A program made the position numbers and the translations under genes. The notes beneath the pieces were generated by a model that was not told where the DNA came from, did no database searches, and saw nothing but the letters and a program-made list of their open reading frames with translations. A DNA stretch of 64,000 nt from Gemmatimonadota bacterium (GTDB taxonomy: Bacteria; Latescibacterota; UBA2968): assembly GCA_026705765.1 (NCBI GenBank), contig JAPPAB010000089.1:23235-87234 (forward strand), read 5' to 3'. Each line of letters opens with the position of its first letter. The stretch's first letter is position 1. Shown here one piece after another: positions 62,933 to 64,000 of this stretch.

Positions 62933-64000
62933 ATGCGCTTCTTCAATACTGCTGGTCCCATCAAGCCCGAAAGGCACTATTGCGTCCCGTCTCTGGAACG
63001 CTTAAATATGGACGAGGTGCTCGCACTCATCCGAGACGAGAAATACTTTGTCTTACACGCGCCTCGACAGACGGGCAAGACTTCTGCTTTGCTGGCGCTG
63101 CGTGATTTGCTCAACGCTCAGGACACCTATCGCTGTGTGTACGTCAACGTTGAGAGTGCCCAGGCCCTGCGCGAAGATGTGGAGCAGGCGATGCGTGTCA
63201 TTTTAGGAGAACTGGCTTCCTGGGCGCGTTTGACGCTGGGCGACCAGTACTTGACCAGGGCCTGGTCTGGCATCTTCACCGAGTTTGGGCCGGGTGCGCT
63301 GGTTGAAGCATTGACGCGCTGGTCTGAGGCTGATCCAAAACCCCTGGTGCTGTTTATCGACGAGATCGATTCTTTGATCGGCGATACGCTGTTGGCTGTG
63401 CTACGACAACTCAGGGCGGGCTATGTCCGTCGCCCGGAGGGGTTTCCGCAAAGCGTGGTGCTGTGCGGCGTGCGCGATGTGCGCGATTACCGCATTCAAT
63501 CCACTGCAGAGAACGCGATCATTGCCGGTGGCAGTGCGTTCAACATTCGCGCCGAGTCCCTGCGCCTGGGGGACTTCTCACAGGACGAGGTATTCGATTT
63601 AATCTCACAGCACACGGCAGAAACGGGGCAGGCATTCACAGCCGAGGCACTGGAGACGATCTGGACTCAGACCCGGGGACAACCCTGGCTGGTGAACGCA
63701 TTGGCGTATGAAGCTTGCTTTAAGAACAAGACCGGGCAGGATCGTAGCCAGCCTATCACAGCCGAGGCGATATGCGACGCACGGGAGCAACTCATCGCAC
63801 GCCGGGAGATACACCTCGACCAGTTAGCCGACAAGTTGCAGGAGAAGCGCGTGCAGCGCGTGATTGAACCGCTCCTGAGTGGTGGAGAGGACAGCGACTT
63901 TTCCACTCGCGATCTCGAATACGTCCGCGACCTGGGTTTGATCGCATCCGAAGATCCACTCCGTATTGCCAATCCGATCTATGCAGAAGTCGTCCCGCGC
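62933..64000 (+). CDS. AAA-type ATPase, 3'-truncated by the window edge
   Basis: An open frame of 356 codons from ATG 62933 to the window edge without a stop. It belongs to a family of stand-alone AAA ATPases (AAA_35-like). Walker A is APRQTGKTS near residues 46-54, Walker B is LVLFIDEID near residue 140, and CGVRDVRDY supplies a sensor-like motif. A winged-helix-like region follows from about 260. Members are often multi-copy in environmental bacterial genomes and may be linked to PD-(D/E)XK C-terminal domains, not visible here because of truncation. An AGAGGA sits 10 nt before the ATG. Function is not established; a role in defence or regulation is possible. Confidence 0.82.
   Translation, partial: MRFFNTAGPIKPERHYCVPSLERLNMDEVLALIRDEKYFVLHAPRQTGKTSALLALRDLLNAQDTYRCVYVNVESAQALREDVEQAMRVILGELASWARLTLGDQYLTRAWSGIFTEFGPGALVEALTRWSEADPKPLVLFIDEIDSLIGDTLLAVLRQLRAGYVRRPEGFPQSVVLCGVRDVRDYRIQSTAENAIIAGGSAFNIRAESLRLGDFSQDEVFDLISQHTAETGQAFTAEALETIWTQTRGQPWLVNALAYEACFKNKTGQDRSQPITAEAICDAREQLIARREIHLDQLADKLQEKRVQRVIEPLLSGGEDSDFSTRDLEYVRDLGLIASEDPLRIANPIYAEVVPR

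Noticed and set aside
1..64000. tRNA, rRNA, insertion sequences and riboswitches
   Set aside because: On reading, I saw no cloverleaf with a CCA-type end, no transposase and no recognisable riboswitch core. A covariance-model or profile search is needed for certainty; a hit would overturn this.

Overview
The window is a dense bacterial chromosome segment. It carries about 45 genes, no rRNA or tRNA that I can recognise, and no CRISPR array or insertion sequence. It has single-copy housekeeping genes (dnaE, smc, a topoisomerase IV pair, rodA/mrdA, carA/pyrC, gltBD). Alongside these are many polysaccharide and marine-type catabolic genes: a sulfatase, a glucuronoyl esterase, a mannonate dehydratase, a phytanoyl-CoA-type dioxygenase, a ceramidase-like hydrolase and enolase-superfamily enzymes. 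LarA-like and DUF6785-like proteins, lipoproteins and a large outer-membrane-barrel fusion point to a diderm, probably rod-shaped, heterotrophic, uncultured member of the FCB/PVC neighbourhood. Latescibacterota-like is my best guess. It is an inference from gene content, not from a marker gene.

Layout. 1-3.2 kb: 3' part of dnaE, ended by a bidirectional terminator. 3.3-9.5 kb (minus): cell-wall elongation operon (SPOR lipoprotein, LysM lytic transglycosylase, mreD, mrdA, rodA). 9.7-11.5 kb (minus): LytR_C protein, rsfS, mtnA. 11.6-13.3 kb: small secreted and hypothetical genes. 13.4-19 kb (minus): Fe-alcohol dehydrogenase, LarA-like protein, pyrC, carA, then a VapBC pair. 19.1-24.1 kb (minus): transporter-like DUF6785 membrane protein and a peptidase/propeller/barrel fusion. 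24.3-26.9 kb (plus): zinc ribbon, CE15 glucuronoyl esterase and mannonate dehydratase, which fit together as a glucuronate module; a sulfatase faces them. 28.6-32.4 kb (plus): topoisomerase IV parE-parC.

32.4-36.7 kb: an AT-rich defence island, the best candidate here for an undescribed system. In order it holds an AbiJ/STM4504-type HEPN RNase, a DUF4238 protein, a DNA methyltransferase and a small PD-(D/E)XK-type nuclease, plus a small antisense antitoxin-like gene at the end. 36.8-44.8 kb: class III aminotransferase, sodium/solute symporter with an unannotated 59-residue membrane partner, NUDIX hydrolase, sugar-phosphate isomerase, PhyH, ceramidase-like protein and a GH-like TIM barrel.

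44.8-55.4 kb (minus): ferredoxin-gltB-gltD, siroheme nitrite/sulfite reductase with an adjacent hypothetical, and moaA, forming an inorganic N/S assimilation block. 55.4-60.2 kb (minus): EEP-family lipoprotein and smc. 60.5-64 kb (plus): enolase-superfamily enzyme, serine hydrolase, a degenerate antitoxin fragment and an AAA ATPase running off the right edge.

Promoters are unusually readable. Many are TTGACA-like, 16-18 bp, TATAAT-like, and several intrinsic terminators are clear. Three 7-bp tandem repeats lie directly against start codons or a -35 element.
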